A DNA stretch of 64,000 nt from Hawksworthiomyces lignivorus (GCA_002917075.1 NTMA01000097.1:88947-152946), one strand, 5' to 3'. Numbered from the stretch's first letter, positions 44,401 to 56,848 are shown. Notes: generated by a model from the letters alone, not told the origin. Made by a program: numbers and translations.

Positions 44401-46360
44401 GACTATGCAGCTTGGAAGGCAGAGTACCTTGCCGCGGCCACAAGCCTCGAAGACCGCCAAGAGCGCATTGAGGCGGCCGCAGAGACGATTGAGCAGAATC
44501 TCGACCTTATCGGCGCGTCAGCCATTGAGGATAAGCTGCAGAAGGGTGTTCCTGAAACAATCGACAAGCTCGGGCGTGCCAATATTAAAATCTGGATGCT
44601 TACTGGCGACAAACGCGAGACTGCCATCAACATTGCTCATTCCGCACGACTCTGTAGACCGGGCTCGGAAATCTATATACTTGATGCCGCCAAAGGCGAC
44701 TTGTCGGGCCAGCTGCTGCATATTGCGGAAAATCTCGACATCCCAGAGATTGGCAGCTTACCCATCTTAACTAGATCGAAGCGTTTTTTCAGAAGAATGT
44801 TCTCGCTGCCATTTGCTTCTGGGCATGCATGGCCGCCCGTGCGACAACAGAGAAACCATACAGTTGTCGTGATTGATGGGCACACATTGGGTGTTATTGA
44901 GAAAGATAAAAAGGCAAAGAAATCGGCGCCTGTGTCAATCTATTCAGCCGATCCGGACCTGCGCTGCCTATTCTATAGTATTATCCCGATGGTTGATTCT
45001 GTCATTTGCTGTCGAGCGTCTCCCGCTCAGAAAGCGCTTTTAGTGCACAGCATTCGCCATGGCGTCAGCGGGGGCATCGGAAAGGGTCTAAACCCTGGCC
45101 TGACGCTTGCCATCGGAGACGGTGCCAATGACCTTGCGATGTTAGCTGAGGCACATGTCGGGGTTGGCGTCTCGGGCAAAGAGGGTCTGCAAGCAGCACG
45201 TGTGGCCGATTATAGCATTGCCCAGTTCCGCTTTCTCGCCCGCCTTCTCCTGGTCCACGGCCGCTGGAACTACGTGCGAACGGCTCAGTTTATCCTGTCA
45301 ACCTTCTACAAAGAGATGTTTTTCTATACGCCCGCTGCAGCCTATCAGTGGTTTTGCGGCTACACCGGTACGTCAATTTATGAGAGCTGGAGTCTGACGG
45401 TTCTCAACACGCTCTTCACGAGCTTGTGCGTAATTGTGCCGGGAATCTCAGAGCAAGATCTGAGCGCATCCATTCTCATGGCGGTACCGGAGCTTTATGC
45501 ATATGGACAACGTGGCCGTGGATTGAACCCACCCAAGTACATCGCTTGGATGCTCACGGCTGTCACTCAGGGCGTTATCGTCTGGTTTGGCTGCTGGGCT
45601 GGTTATGGTGCGTTCCAAGACGGTCACGACGTTGGTCTCTTTGCTCTGGGAGATCTTGTTTTTTCAGTCTGCATCATGTGGACCAATTTGAAGCTTTTGT
45701 GAGTAAATTCTGTTCTCCAACTGAGAAGCATCTACAATGAAAAGTAAACTAATTTTGTACAGCATTCTTACTACACACTACAAGACGGTTCCTGTGATAG
45801 CTGCCTTTAGCATAACCGTCAGCGGTTGGTGGGCTTGGAATGCATTTCTCTCAGGAGTATATGCGCCATCACCCTCTCCGTATGATGTTCGTGGTGGCTT
45901 TTTTCATGGCTATGGGCGGAATTTGTCGTGGTGGACAACTATGGCCGTGATGGTGGCCACCCTTGCCGTCGTGGAGGTTGGATACAACGCTGTGAAAAGG
46001 AACCTCAGAATCAAAGATCTCTGGCGAAGAAAGTCACGAAAGAGACAGTCTCGGCATCGCAAAGGCGTCCTATCTTGGCTGCCTTTGGATGTGTTGTTGT
46101 ACTCTTGCCGAAAGTGGCTTACAAATGGTCGGAGAGCCGCATCTGGTAAGGCCCGCGAGAATGGCGAGGAAGACGAAGACGAAATAGACAGCTGCGACGA
46201 GGACAGCGAAATCAATGCAGAAATGCCTGCAGACAAACTGAATCTTGCATTATGGCAGGAACTGGAGAAAGATCCCGAAGTTAGAGAACGGTTGCGGCTC
46301 ATCAACGGCGAATTTGAAGTAGAGAAGGGGTTCGCGGAGAATAATATTACGGAGATATGA
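41434..46360 (+). CDS. DNF3: P4-ATPase phospholipid flippase, DNF3 type, 1620 aa
   Basis: Moves phospholipids from the outer to the cytosolic leaflet, probably in Golgi/endosomal and plasma membranes. Exons 41434-45698 and 45763-46360; the 64-nt intron has GTGAGT and TTGTACAG and joins in frame (TNLKLF, ILTTHYKT). Visible motifs: DGETNLK (actuator loop), SDKTGTLTEN with phosphorylated Asp528, SSPDELALVRAAEELGF (nucleotide domain), ARLLLVHGRWNYVRTAQF and YTGTSIYESWSLTVLNTLF, both diagnostic of the DNF3 branch, and GDGANDLAMLAEAHVGVGVSG in the hinge. Two disordered Ser/Arg-rich insertions sit in the cytosolic loop (about 555-650 and 790-945); they carry repeated RRS(M/A)D and SFD motifs that may be kinase sites. 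The acidic C-terminal tail is also long. An uORF overlaps the start. Confidence 0.95.
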
Positions 46361-46836
46361 GAAAGGTAACAGGATTGGAGGCACAGCTGTTGGTTGGATG
46401 AATGAATGCATCGTGGCAGAGAAGCATATGTATTGCCCGGAAGGCTGGTTTGCATGGTATAGTTCCTGTTGTCTCTTTAAAGATACCCAATTCGCGTGCT
46501 AGACGGAATGAACTAAATCGCTTCTTCAGAGAATTATTACTTTTGTCTAAATGTCGATGCTAGTAAAGGTGAATTTATGCGAAGCAAGGATGACTGTTGT
46601 CAAAATGTAGCCATATATTGAGTCAAGCACTATCTCAGCGGTCCCCGTCAAACATTGCTGACCCTATAGAGGTACAAGTCGACTTATTCTTCGCCAAATG
46701 GCCATCAATTTCTTCTGGTATATATTTCTTCCATCAACAGCTAAAGCTTCAAGTCTTTCTCCACTAAGCCACCGAGCACTTTGAAATCCACATGTAACGT
46801 GTTCTCTGTAATAGAGAACAATGAACTGTTGCCACT
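46361..46836. other. Spacer between convergent DNF3 and MFS genes
   Basis: AT-rich 3' UTR territory for both genes. No coding or RNA signal seen. Confidence 0.5.
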
Positions 46837-48565
46837 CTATATAGCCTTCTCACCAACAATTGGCGCTGCAATTTTCACGTTGCCCGCTTCGATCTCCCGC
46901 TCGAGCTCCTCAAGACGGCTAGTCTTCTTGTAGGGCTTCCAAGCCGGAAGACCCGAATTAAAAACCTCATCCATCTCTTCAAGGGTGTAACCTTTGGTCT
47001 CGGGTGCGAGCAGTGTCATGTGGATGAAGGACGCGGCATTGAAGGCTGCGAAGATGTAGTACATCTTGTAAGAGATGTTCCACAGCAACGGAGGCACGGC
47101 AAAGGCAAGCACCATATTCCAGAACCAATTGGAAGCGGTGGCCAGAGAGACAGCCTTGGCACGGATTCTAGATGGATAGATTTCAGCCGGGTAGGTCCAG
47201 CTTGTGGGACCCCATGTGGTAGCAAACGTTGCGACGAAGAGGTAAGAGCAAGCAACAATAGCTGAGGACACAGGTCGATTGTCGAGAACAATCCAAGTGA
47301 TGTCGCTGTTGGAGGAGTTGCGTGTCTCGGCGGTATTGGGCTGGCCGTAGTACTGCTGAAGTGCACCTGGAAAAGTAGAAAGTTAGGAGACAGATAACTT
47401 AAGCTTGGCGCGCCACAGAACACTCTCGGTCAAGGGAAAGCACAGTTTAGAAAATGGAGAAGTAAATTCTTACCAGAAATAAACAGCCAGGTCATCATGA
47501 AAAAGGCACCGAAAATGAGGGCCGGACGGCGGCCAATGCGATCAAGGAAAAGAATAGCAGGCAGAGTTAGTACGACATTGATCACGTACTGGATCGAAGC
47601 TGTGGTGAGCGGCGAGGCAATGTTGGCGCCTTCCATAAGATAGACGATGTAGTACATCATGATGTTCATGCCGCACAGCTGAGACCACATCTGGATGCTC
47701 ATTCCAAGCACGACGCGCTTGACCATGCGTGGCTCCACCAGGGCCTTGAAACTGGACACGGTCTGCTCTCGTTCAAATCGGAGTGCCTCCTCGATTTCCT
47801 GATACTGGGCCAGCACTTTTGGATGATTGACGTCGCCATTTCCGTGCAGCCTAGCAAGCACTTGAATGGCCTCCTCCCAGCGATCTTTCGATGCTAGCCA
47901 GCGGGGGCTATAAGGAAAGAAGAACAGGCCGATAAAGAGGACGAATGCGGGAACAGTCTGGATACCCCACGGGATGCGGAAGGCAGCGGTTGGCTGGTTT
48001 GGGTCGCTTGGACCGCCGCCGATGCCCTGGGCAGCGCCATACTGGATAAAGTACTGAATCAAGATACCGATAGTAATAGCCCACTGCTGTAAAGAGACAA
48101 CACGACCGCGAATCTCCTTGGGTGCAATCTCAGATTGGTAAACCGGGACGATCGAAGAAGCAATGCCGACACAGAGGCCGGCAATGACTCGGCCAGCACA
48201 AAGCATCCCAATATTCTGGGAAGCACACTGGATGACGGATCCGATAATCCAGAGCAGACAAGAGAACTGAATGGCTGTCTTCCGAGAGTACTTGTCGGCA
48301 ATGAACGATGACACAAGAGAGCCCGCCAAAGAACCGGCCGGCATAGAAGCTGTGATGGCACCCTGGCGGTATGAAAGTGGGTTGCCAAAGTAGCGCTTGT
48401 AAGCCATAGTTCCAAGGACGCCGCTCATGGAACTAATGTCAAAACCAAAGAGACCACCGCCTGAAGATTCTGTCAGTGCATATTCACGGTACAGAAATCA
48501 AAGGCATCGTTCCCACCTATGGCGGCAAAGCCGCAGATGAAGTAAATGTTGCTCGCCTGATACAT
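46837..48565 (-). CDS. MFS hexose-type sugar transporter, 521 aa
   Basis: Proton-coupled or facilitative uptake of a monosaccharide at the plasma membrane. Three exons: 48565-48517, 48460-47474 and 47366-46837; introns of 56 and 107 nt have GTGGGA and GTAAGA donors and CAG acceptors, all joins in frame. The sequence begins MYQASNIYFICGFAAIGGGLFGFDISSMSG, with the family GGLLFGYD-like block (GGGLFGFD) in helix 1. Later come DKYSRKT in loop 2-3, RVIAGLCVGIAS, SEIAPKEIRGRVV, PYSPRWLASK after helix 6, the QLCGMNIMMYY block of helix 7, DRIGRRP, TSWTYPAEIYPSRIRAKAV and the end motif PETKGYTLEEMDEVF. Twelve helices are expected. Length and motifs are complete, in contrast to the broken permease at the window start. 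The sugar cannot be told from sequence. Confidence 0.93.
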
Positions 48566-48655
48566 TTTGTCGCTTTTGCATCAATTCTTCTTGAAGATCC
48601 CGAGCAGGATTTTCTTCAGAGGTAAGCCTCTTGTGGGGAAGAGGAGAGGAGAAAG

Positions 48656-48662
48656 TTATATA
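48656..48662 (-). promoter_or_regulatory. Likely TATA element of the MFS transporter gene
   Basis: On the coding strand, ATATATAAC is followed at once by a pyrimidine stretch (TTTCTCCTCTCC), about 90 nt upstream of the ATG. The layout fits a fungal core promoter. Confidence 0.45.
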
Positions 48663-50750
48663 TGTAATGAGGATCTGAAGAGGCGACGAGATTATATGAC
48701 AAGAGAAATTAATGAGCAAATGCGTGAAGAAACGGAAAGGTGGGCGGGATGCTACTGTATATAGATATGGAGGAGTGAAGAACCAGGTGAGCTGCCCAAT
48801 TCTATCTATTTAGAAATAGAAATAGGCCCTTCTTCGAGAAGGAGCCAAGACCAACCGAATCATACAGATGAAGAAGAAGGAAGGTAGTGTGTCTGTAATG
48901 AGACACCAGATACAACAGAAGAAGAATTAAGATAGAAACACGGGCAAGGCTAGGGGGAAAGGAGGTGAGGAATAATATACGGAGACGAATACAAAGAAGG
49001 ACTGGGCACACCAGACTCTCTAGACTCAAATATTAGGCAATCAGAGGTTTCCTTTGGAAATTAAACGGAACAGTATAGGCGTATCACTGAGTCGTTCAAT
49101 GGCAAGTCTTTTTTGCATCGTCCGCCTTTCGCGTGCCCCGAATAAGCGAGACTCACGTTGAAAGCTCGAGGCATTGTCCTAGACGGCAAAACCGAGAAAT
49201 AAACTGAATTGATCCGGCCCGAAATAGAAGCTCAATCGCGAGGAGCAGAGAAAGAATATGGAGGATATAAAGGGGAAGGGGTGGGTATACTTTGTCTTTA
49301 TCTAGACATAGATGGTATACAACCCGACTCCATAAGATACTAAGACGGCGGGTGCAGTTTTGTCCCTGCCACTCTATACTGGCCTCTTGTTGATCCAAAG
49401 ATCGATTCTGGGAAACAAGAGGCAAATATGGGGAAAAAATCGAGCTTGTTATTGTGAGAGCCTTATTGTTGGATTGTTGGTAATAGTTCATCTACAGAGT
49501 GTTGTGCTGCTGCCTCTCCTCTCCTTTATTGAAGCAGGCGCAATTTACTCTGCTGCGGCTTGTAGTAGCTTATTTTCTTTGGGAACGATCTTTGTTTGTT
49601 TGTTTGTTACAGTCGTATTCTTTCTGTGCAAACAGAGTTCACATACGCGAGGTGCTGGAGAGCCAGTCATCTGAATGGCCTTAAATACCAATATATTTCT
49701 TGTTTCTTATGGGTTATTATATTGCCTATTCACAATTAATTTTCTGTGTCTGGATTTTCCGACCATCTTTCCCTTCCTCTTTGCTTGCCTGCCACCCTCC
49801 TCTTAATTTTTGTACTCTTCGTCTTGTGGTTAAGACTTTCTTGGCCTTCCTTCTCGGGGCTTTTCTGCTGACACACAAGACCGACATTGGGCAGAGGTGG
49901 TGTGCTTACCAAAAGAAAGGCATACCAATGTGACAGACTATGTTCATTAGGCTCTATAAAAATGAGAATACAATATAAAGTTTTCACATGAAACCTACGG
50001 ATGCCACCTTCTTCAAGGGGAAGCAAGGAGTTCGGCGAAACTTCATAGGGAACGTAACTTTGTAGCATGCTTATGGAGACTCTGAAGAAAACAAAACAAA
50101 AAAGATACCATATTAGAGAAAATCAAGATGCTTTCACAAGAGATAAGTGTTATATTATGGATTTTAAAGTCATCCAGGAAGGAGGAACGGGCTCCGTTTT
50201 GCCTGTCTCTTTGCAGTAAACGACTTGGAAAAGGTTGAGTGACCGTATTGGCCGCTTTGTGTTGGCGGCAGAAAGCCAGTGCCGCATGGTTTATGCGAAT
50301 GTACTTTTGCCTCTAGCTTTCTCTTTTGTCTTTCCTCCCCCGGATATACTCCATTCTCCAGTTTTTTATATCAACTCACATATACCGCCAACGATGAACA
50401 CGGAAGTGGGTCTCCTAGCTGCGAATCCTGAAGAGAAATGAGAAATACTACCATAGGGAAGAGCTGTAAGCTGCGTAGGAAAGAAGCACTGGTAATAGCC
50501 TGTGAGATTGAACAACCAGCCTCTTGGTATTTGTGTCAAGCAATTCCTGCTCATAATTTGTCCAAGCTTGCCCACCAGTGTAGCGAAGAAGTGGCCTTGT
50601 GTAAGGAGAAACCAAGTTCAACACAAAGCACAAAGCTCATTAAAAGAATGACAACTATAGTCTAGCCAACAGATTTACATACACCGTTTGACACAGGCCA
50701 ACATCACAAAGAGCACGTGCTGTGGTCTATCAGAAGACAAAATGACTTAT

Positions 50751-50780
50751 AGAGACAAAGAGAAACAAAGAGAAACAAAG
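50751..50780 (+). repeat. 10-nt tandem repeat, three copies
   Basis: Unit AGAAACAAAG repeated three times; the first copy is AGAGACAAAG. A short purine-rich array in the MFS/GDSL intergenic region. Confidence 0.75.
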
Positions 50781-51926
50781 CGTTTTCACTAATGGCTTCT
50801 TCCTTTGCACACTGAGAATCACAGAGACATTTTAACTTATCTGCAAGCTTTGACAGATCAGCGTAAAACAACAGCTTTGAGAATGCGCCAAAGTTGCTTA
50901 CATATTGATGTTCCCCCTAGTAAAGGATTGGAATAGGAACAATTGGACGAGTACAGGTGCGATTTAATGGTGTATTCTTATAAGCTGCGGCCTGACAGCG
51001 TTTATATCGGATTTACCTGTGGTTTTATGCGTAACTGAAGTATTGTTAGTAAAACCATGTTGAATCTGTGAAGCAGGGATGTAATCCAACTGTGTTCTAC
51101 TTCCCAAGATGCGTAATTTGGGGGAGCATAACGGAGCGAATATGTGAATTGTCGGCAAACTTTAAGAAGCACGGAATTGTATGCCTTAATCGTCATTTTT
51201 TATCAAAGAGAAAATGTATCTAAGCAGACACTCAAAAAAAAGGCAGACTCTATGCGAAAATGGATACTTTTTTTCCGCCTATGCCGAGGATCCGCGAACC
51301 ATGAGGCCCTTGCCTTTCGTCCTGACTATCCAGGCTGACATGTGTGCAATATAGGACGAGAGCGAAGGGAAAGGGGAAATCAGAGCAAAGAGAAATGACG
51401 ACAAAAGGAGCGCAGCATCAAATTCACCGCAGTGGGTAAATCTTTCATAGGCTTGGAATGGCGGAGAAGTCGTGGCTAAATGTAAAATTTCCATTGCTCT
51501 CGAAAACTCCGTCGCCAACACAGCTGTTTTCTCCCCTTTCCCCCCCGGGTTCCCCTATGAATCCTTTGCTATGTCCCACTCGCTTTATCTTACCCCGTAC
51601 CTTAATTAATATATAGACATGAACGCCATTAAACAAACAAAACGGGTGATGATTTTCCGTCGCTCAGCAGTCTCTGCGTCGCTCTTAGTGCGCTTCTCCG
51701 GCGTTGATTTAGGAAACATGCAGGCATGCTAGAAGTCCATATAACGAAGACATCTTCTTGGCCATGGAGCATAGCGGAGATCTCCTCCTTTTCTTTTTTG
51801 TAGTCTATATAGCTTCTTGTCCGGAGGAAGGCCATTGCTACTGATTGTATTGCAAGGTACAATCGCCGAACGTTTTCTCATTGCGAACTAGAGAAAGATA
51901 GCGTAGGGTTCGCTCCCGCTTCTGCA

Positions 51927-53325
51927 ATGGTGCCCCCATCGATCGCAGGGCTCCTTGCCGGATGCTCCTCGCTGCTGCTGCCAGTCCTGCTTCTTGGCAA
52001 TGGCGCCGCCGGTGCGCCGCATTCGCCCGCGGTGGCTCTTTCTGCCGCCTTTCAGGCTCGCGCCGACGACAACCACTGGGTAGACACGTGGGTGTCTATG
52101 CCGCAGCTTGTCGAGCAGAGCAACATGCCACCCGCATCTTTCGTACGTTTCAGTTGCTATCTATTTTTATTATGGCGGGCAGGGCAGGGACAGGCCCCCG
52201 CGCAGCATAATCGCAGGAGACGAGTTGAGCTGACCAGCATGACCATGAGCGCAGAGCGGCGGCGGCGCGACGTTCAAGGACGCGACGCTGCGCCAGACGG
52301 TGCACATCTCGATCGGCGCGCCGCGGATCCGGGTGCAGATCTCCAACACGTTTGGCGGCAGCGACCTGCCGATCACGGCGGCGTCGCTGGCGCTGCCGGC
52401 GGACGGCAAGGTGGGGTCGAACGCCATCGACCCGGCGACGCTGGCGGCGCTGACGTTTGACGGCGGCAAGAGCTCGGTCACGGTGCCGCGCGGGCAGGAG
52501 GTGTACTCGGACCCTGTGGACTACAAGGTGGAGCCGCAGTCGATGCTGACGGTGACGCTGTACCTGGAGGCGGGCCAGTCCGGCAACAGCATCACGGGCC
52601 ACCCGGGCAGCCGCACGACCAGCTGGATGCAGTCGGGCAACCACCTGAACGCGACGACGGTGACGGGCAGCAGCACCAAGCACTGGTACTACGTGAACGC
52701 GGTGGAGGCGTGGGCGCCGGCCAACGCCAGCGCGCTCATCATCCTGGGCGACAGCATCACGGACGGGCGCGGCAGCACGGACGACGCCAACAACCGCTGG
52801 CCCGACCTGGTGCTGGCCAAGGCGCAAAAGGCCGGCCTCACCAACATCGGCTTCAACAACGAGGCGGCCGGCGGCAACACGGTGCTGAGCGGCGGCCTGG
52901 GCCCGCCGCTGATGCAGCGCTACAAGCGCGACGCGCTGCAGCAGCAGGGCGTCAAGTACGTGCTCATCTTTGAGGGCGTCAACGACATCGGCGCCAACGC
53001 CGGCGCCGACGCGCTCATCAACGCCTTCAAGACGATCATCGCCGACTGCAAGAAGGCCGGCTACAAGGTGTTCGGTGCGACCATTACGCCGTTCGGCGGC
53101 AACAGCTACGCGAGCGGCGGCCACGAGGGCGTGCGCAAGAAGGTCAACGACTGGATCCTGACGGGCGGCGCGTACGACGCCACCATCGACTTTGCCAAGC
53201 TGCTGGCCGATCCGTCCAACCCGGAGCGGCTCGCCAGCAAATACGACAGCGGCGACCATCTGCATCCTAGCGTCGCCGGCTATCAGAACCTGGCAGACAA
53301 CTTCCCCCTGGACATTTTCAAATAA
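51927..53325 (+). CDS. Secreted GDSL/SGNH-family hydrolase, 428 aa
   Basis: Serine esterase or lipase of the SGNH superfamily, probably extracellular and acting on acylated carbohydrates or lipids. Exons 51927-52142 and 52255-53325; the 112-nt intron starts GTACGT and ends GCGCAG, phase 0. The N-terminus (about residues 1-30, LLLPVLLLGNGAAGA) is a signal peptide. Block I is ILGDSITDGRG with nucleophile Ser239; the block II/III Gly and Asn are seen in EAAGGNTVL and EGVNDIGAN (Asn315); block V is SGDHLHPS with Asp406 and His409. The domain before block I (ISIGAPRIRVQISNTFGGSDLP) is typical of fungal proteins of this group. The stop codon overlaps an AATAAA signal at 53321. GC content is much higher than in the flanking DNA. 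Confidence 0.92.
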
Positions 53326-53551
53326 AAAAATTTCCTAGAAAAACAAAGCGCTCGCGGAGTGAAAGTAGAGGACAAAATGTACATATATCTGCCTATTCTG
53401 TACATAGCTTTAAGAAAAAAAGGTATGGAAGCATGGAGAAAGAGAGTATTAAACAGGAAATATCATATATTGGACAGGCAAACCATGTAAGATCCAAGAT
53501 ATCGTTACTATCGAGCCAAAGAACGCCTGAAAATGCTTCCGCGGACGTAGA

Positions 53552-53558
53552 TCAAAAT
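53552..53558 (-). other. APM4: 7-nt terminal coding micro-exon of AP-2 mu
   Basis: After the donor GTAAGT at 53631, a CTAAC branch site and TTTTTCACAG acceptor lead into ATTTTGA. This gives Arg (split codon), Phe and TGA, so the protein ends YEIRF as in related AP-2 mu chains. The rest of the exon is 3' UTR. Confidence 0.75.
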
Positions 53559-55020
53559 CTGTGAAAAAGTTAGACGCTTGGCGAACAAAGTAGAAAGACA
53601 AAAAAAAAAAAAGTGCCCATCACAAACTTACCGTATTTCGTAGCTTCCAGCGCGCGTCATGTAGCGCACCCACTTGACGCTGCTGTAGTTGCTCTTCTCG
53701 AAAACCTTGAGGTAGCGCACCAGCAGGCCGCTGCTGGTGAACATGAGCAGGCTAAAGTCCATGCTGAGCGGAGGCCGGCTCCAGCTTTTCTGGTTGGTCA
53801 TGCTAGTCAGCTCAGCCTCGGCGGAGAGCACGAACTCGGACTGGCCGGTGAAGCGGCTGATCTTCCAGACAATGTTGTTCTCGGACGGCTCGTACTTGGC
53901 CTTGCCCTGGGTGCAGCGCTCCGTGATGCGCGCCGTGTTCAGCGGCGTGGGGACGCGGACGACGACGTTGGTGGCGAACAGCTTGGGGCCGAAGTTGGCG
54001 CGCACGCCGATGCTGTACTCGACCTTGGTCTTGCCCACCTCGTTGACGATGGCGTGCACCTTGAAGGGCAGGTTGACGTTCTCCGTCGACCGGTAGCGCA
54101 TCAGCTCAAACTCGCCGTCGGGCGGGACAAACGAGATGATGCGGTCAGAGTCGAACTTGCCCAGCTTCACGCACTGGTGGAACTGGCAGTCCTCCAGCGT
54201 GACGCTGCCCGCCGCGGCCTTGGTCGCCTTGCTGCCCATGCGGTTGCCAGACGGCAAGCTCTGCAGCGCATCCGAGTCGAGCAGCAGCCGGTCGTTCAGG
54301 CCGAACTTGCACTCGGGCGTGCCGGACAGGTACGCCCGCATGATGATCTGGCCCGTGACGTCGGCGCGCAGCACAGCTCCCGTGGCCGACATGAGCAGGT
54401 TGACGTCCTCGATGACGTCGACAAATGCCTCGTTTTTGCGATACTTGACGTCAGCCTTGCGCCATGACAGAGCGCCGGTAGCTTGCATTGTGATCTTGGC
54501 AGAATCTTCGGCGCGGTGTTCGGACTTGACACCCTCTGTCGTAATGTACATCTTGAGCGTGTCCGTCTCGGTGTTTTGGGGGTAGCCGAAGTCAATGATT
54601 TCTGCAGGAATCGGTCAGATAAAACAGCCAAGAGCAAAAAAAGGAGTATATTTCGCGAGCAAAGGAGGCAAGACAGGACGCACCATCCAGGAGTTCATAG
54701 ACAAGCACAAAGTTGTTCTTGATCGCTTCTTCGTCGAACTTGCCAAAGTACCCGCGGCCAAGCTGAATCAGCCGGTACAGGAACTCGAACACAAGTGCAG
54801 CATTGGCATTGCTCTTCGTAATTGCCACCAGGTAGATGTTCTCGTGCTTGACATGGCTGAAAGTGGTGCTGCCAAGCGTCAAGATGGGCGAGCGCACTTG
54901 AGGGTTGGAGATAACCTGGATGCGGAAGACATCGGCTAGCCGCGGTCTGCAGTCATTCCGGAAGGCGCGAAAAATTAGGTTCTCGCCCTTTTGATTGAAT
55001 ATCAGAATTCCCGAGAGCAT
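53552..55020 (-). CDS. APM4: AP-2 clathrin adaptor complex, mu subunit, 437 aa
   Basis: Medium chain of the plasma-membrane adaptor that selects cargo with tyrosine-based signals for endocytosis. Three coding exons: 55020-54684, 54601-53632 and 53558-53552; introns of 82 and 73 nt. Residues 1-140 are the longin-like domain, starting with the canonical MLSGILIFNQKGENLI and containing HENIYLVAITKSNANA. The mu homology domain fills the rest: WRKADVKYRKNEAFVDVIED, SGTPECKFGLND, and the C-terminal VKWVRYMTRAGSYEIRF. The last exon has only 7 nt: it completes the Arg codon, adds Phe and the stop. Without it the frame would run into the intron. Length matches the family (about 435). An open frame continues upstream of the ATG for over 130 codons but has no family similarity. 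Confidence 0.94.
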
Positions 55021-55788
55021 GGTCGCAGAGTAAGAGAGGAACAGAGGTATTCGAATCGACGGGAGGCAGAGAGAGGTAAGAAAGGAGCTGAGAAGAGAAG
55101 AGGCCGGAACGGCCGGCGGCAGAAGACTCTCGCGGAGAAAAGAAGCTGCTGGGACTCGCAAGATGCAGAAAGATGCAGATGCTGAAAAGAATAGAAGAGA
55201 CAGAGGATAAAAGCAGCAAATACACAACAAACAGCTGGCGGTGAGATGTAGCAATTGTCGTAGAGACGATGATTGCTGCTCGATATCAGTTGTCTCGCCG
55301 CCGTCTTCCTTCTTAGGAAGCCCCTCAAAACGGCAGAATTGTGATGCTATTTGAAATAGGGCGGTGTGCAAAACAGCAGACGGAGCCATACCTCTTTGGA
55401 AGAACTTGATTGGCCAACCCCTGAAGAATTCCACGAGGTGGCATCGCTAGCATTCTAAAGCGTACAAGTAGCTACAGCTCTACAGCTCTACAGCTCAGTA
55501 TTGCGGTTTAATGGCGTTGGCACATATTACGTACTACTAGTCTAATAATGCACTCTCTGTTTACCTTGCTACTGTCTCGTCGAGATTATACAGTCTTTTA
55601 TGTATTGGATAATTCGACTAATGTACTCCAGTTTATATTGTAGACTTTGACAGACGAACCATGCAGAAATTGAGACCTTGTGTGCATCTCAAACAACAGG
55701 GCAACTCACCTTGCTAGAACAGGGCTGCTGCCATGCTCCATAAAAGCCAACAGCGAAGTACAAGCCTATCTCCAGTCTTCCTCCCAAT
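55021..55788. other. Intergenic region between AP-2 mu and the aldo-keto reductase
   Basis: Upstream region of AP-2 mu (pyrimidine-rich on its coding strand over 55.02-55.2 kb) and 3' region of the reductase gene, with the small CTACAGCT array. No gene seen. Confidence 0.5.
55472..55495 (+). repeat. 8-nt tandem repeat, three copies
   Basis: CTACAGCT repeated three times without change, upstream of the AP-2 mu gene. Unit contains the palindrome-like AGCT. Confidence 0.8.
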
Positions 55789-56848
55789 TTAATTGCTCGG
55801 GGGTCGCCTTACGGGCCCACCAAATTTCAGCTCCCCGGCTTCGCCTGATTCGTTCTTGACCACCAAGAAGATGCTGCCGGCCGTGCCTTGGTCTAGCGCA
55901 TTTAGAGTGGCCATGTCTTCGTCGTCCAGCTCAAACCGGTAGAGGTCGGCATTGGCCTGGATGCGTCCAGGGTTGTCGCTCTTCGGCAGCGGCACCCAGC
56001 CGCGCTGCAGCGCAAAGCGCAGCAGCACCTGGTTCGGCGTGATTGCTGCGGAGCCCGGCTCCAGGCGGCTGCTGTGTTTCCGGACCAGGGCGGCCAGGGT
56101 TGGGTCGTCTGCCTTCTTGTTGCGGACGATGGGGCAGTACGCCTCCACCACGATGCCCTGCTGGTCGCAGTAGGCCACGATGTCTTTCTGCTGGCTCCAC
56201 GGGTGGAGCTGCCGCAGAGGGGTTAGCAATTGAGTCCGGAAAGAGCCAGCTGGGGTCCCACGATCCCCCCCCCCTCTTCCTTCTCGTGCTTCAACCCACC
56301 TCGATCTGGTTGGCGTGGGGCGGCCACGTGGTCGCGTAGGCCTTCATCTCCTCAATCTGCCCGATGCCAAAGTTGGACACTCCGATGCTGCGGGCCTTGC
56401 CCTCGGCCAGCAGCCGCTCCAGCACGCGCCATACTGCCTCGCGCTTCTGCGGGCCGCCGGCGGGGCTGTGGATGAGAAAGAGGTCGACGTAGGCGTCCGG
56501 GTCGGCGTCGGCGGCGCCCTCGACAAAGGACCGGCGGCCGCTCAACTTCTGCACGCTCGCGCAGCACTTGGCATACGTGGCCTCGGGCGTCTCGCCGCCG
56601 AACATGATCTTGGTCGTGATGAAGATGTCTCCGCGCGGCAGGCCCGACTGCCGTACCGCTTCGCCGACCTCCTTCTCGTTTCCATAGATCTGGGCCGTGT
56701 CGATGTGGCGGTATCCCTCGCGTAGAGCCGCCAGGCACGACTGCACGCAAGCGTCGGGCGGCGACTGCCAGACGCCAAATCCCAGCTGCGGAATCCGGGC
56801 GGCCGAGTTGCGGAAGGGAAGAGTATCTTGCAGTGTTCGCTTCGCCAT
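55789..56848 (-). CDS. Aldo-keto reductase, 322 aa
   Basis: NADPH-dependent reduction of aldehydes or ketones in the cytosol. Exons 56848-56300 and 56208-55789; the 91-nt intron (GTGGGT donor, GCTAAC branch, CGGCAG acceptor) joins NQIE to LHPWSQQ in frame. The catalytic tetrad is complete: Asp50 and Tyr55 in HIDTAQIYGNE, Lys80 in FITTK, His127 in FLIHSP. Later motifs are SIGVSNFG, the NQIELHPW block and LPKSDNPGRIQAN, the variant IPKS...R...N motif that binds the 2'-phosphate of NADPH. The start at 56848 gives MAKRTLQDTLPFRNSAARIP, a typical AKR beginning. The C-terminal tail (KFGGPVRRPPSN) is polar. The substrate is unknown; AKR families of this size include glycerol dehydrogenases and xylose reductases. 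Confidence 0.93.

Larger units (their letters stand above)
48566..51926. other. 3.4 kb intergenic region between divergent genes
   Basis: Shared upstream region of the MFS transporter (minus) and the GDSL hydrolase (plus). It includes a 10-nt tandem repeat (50751-50780). Its large size leaves room for regulatory sites, as is common for sugar transporters and secreted hydrolases. No gene recognised. Confidence 0.5.

Noticed and set aside
52150..53265. 371-codon minus-strand frame across the GDSL gene
   Set aside because: Shadow of the GC-rich hydrolase frame. It runs through the catalytic blocks of the sense gene and its product is Val/Arg/His low complexity.
53613..54467. 284-codon plus-strand frame opposite AP-2 mu
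   Set aside because: Overlaps the well-supported AP-2 mu exon; the translation is Leu/His/Asp-rich without family features.
55021..55434. N-terminal extension of AP-2 mu from an upstream ATG
   Set aside because: The family begins exactly at MLSGILIFNQ; the upstream part is Leu/Ser-rich translation of a pyrimidine-rich leader.
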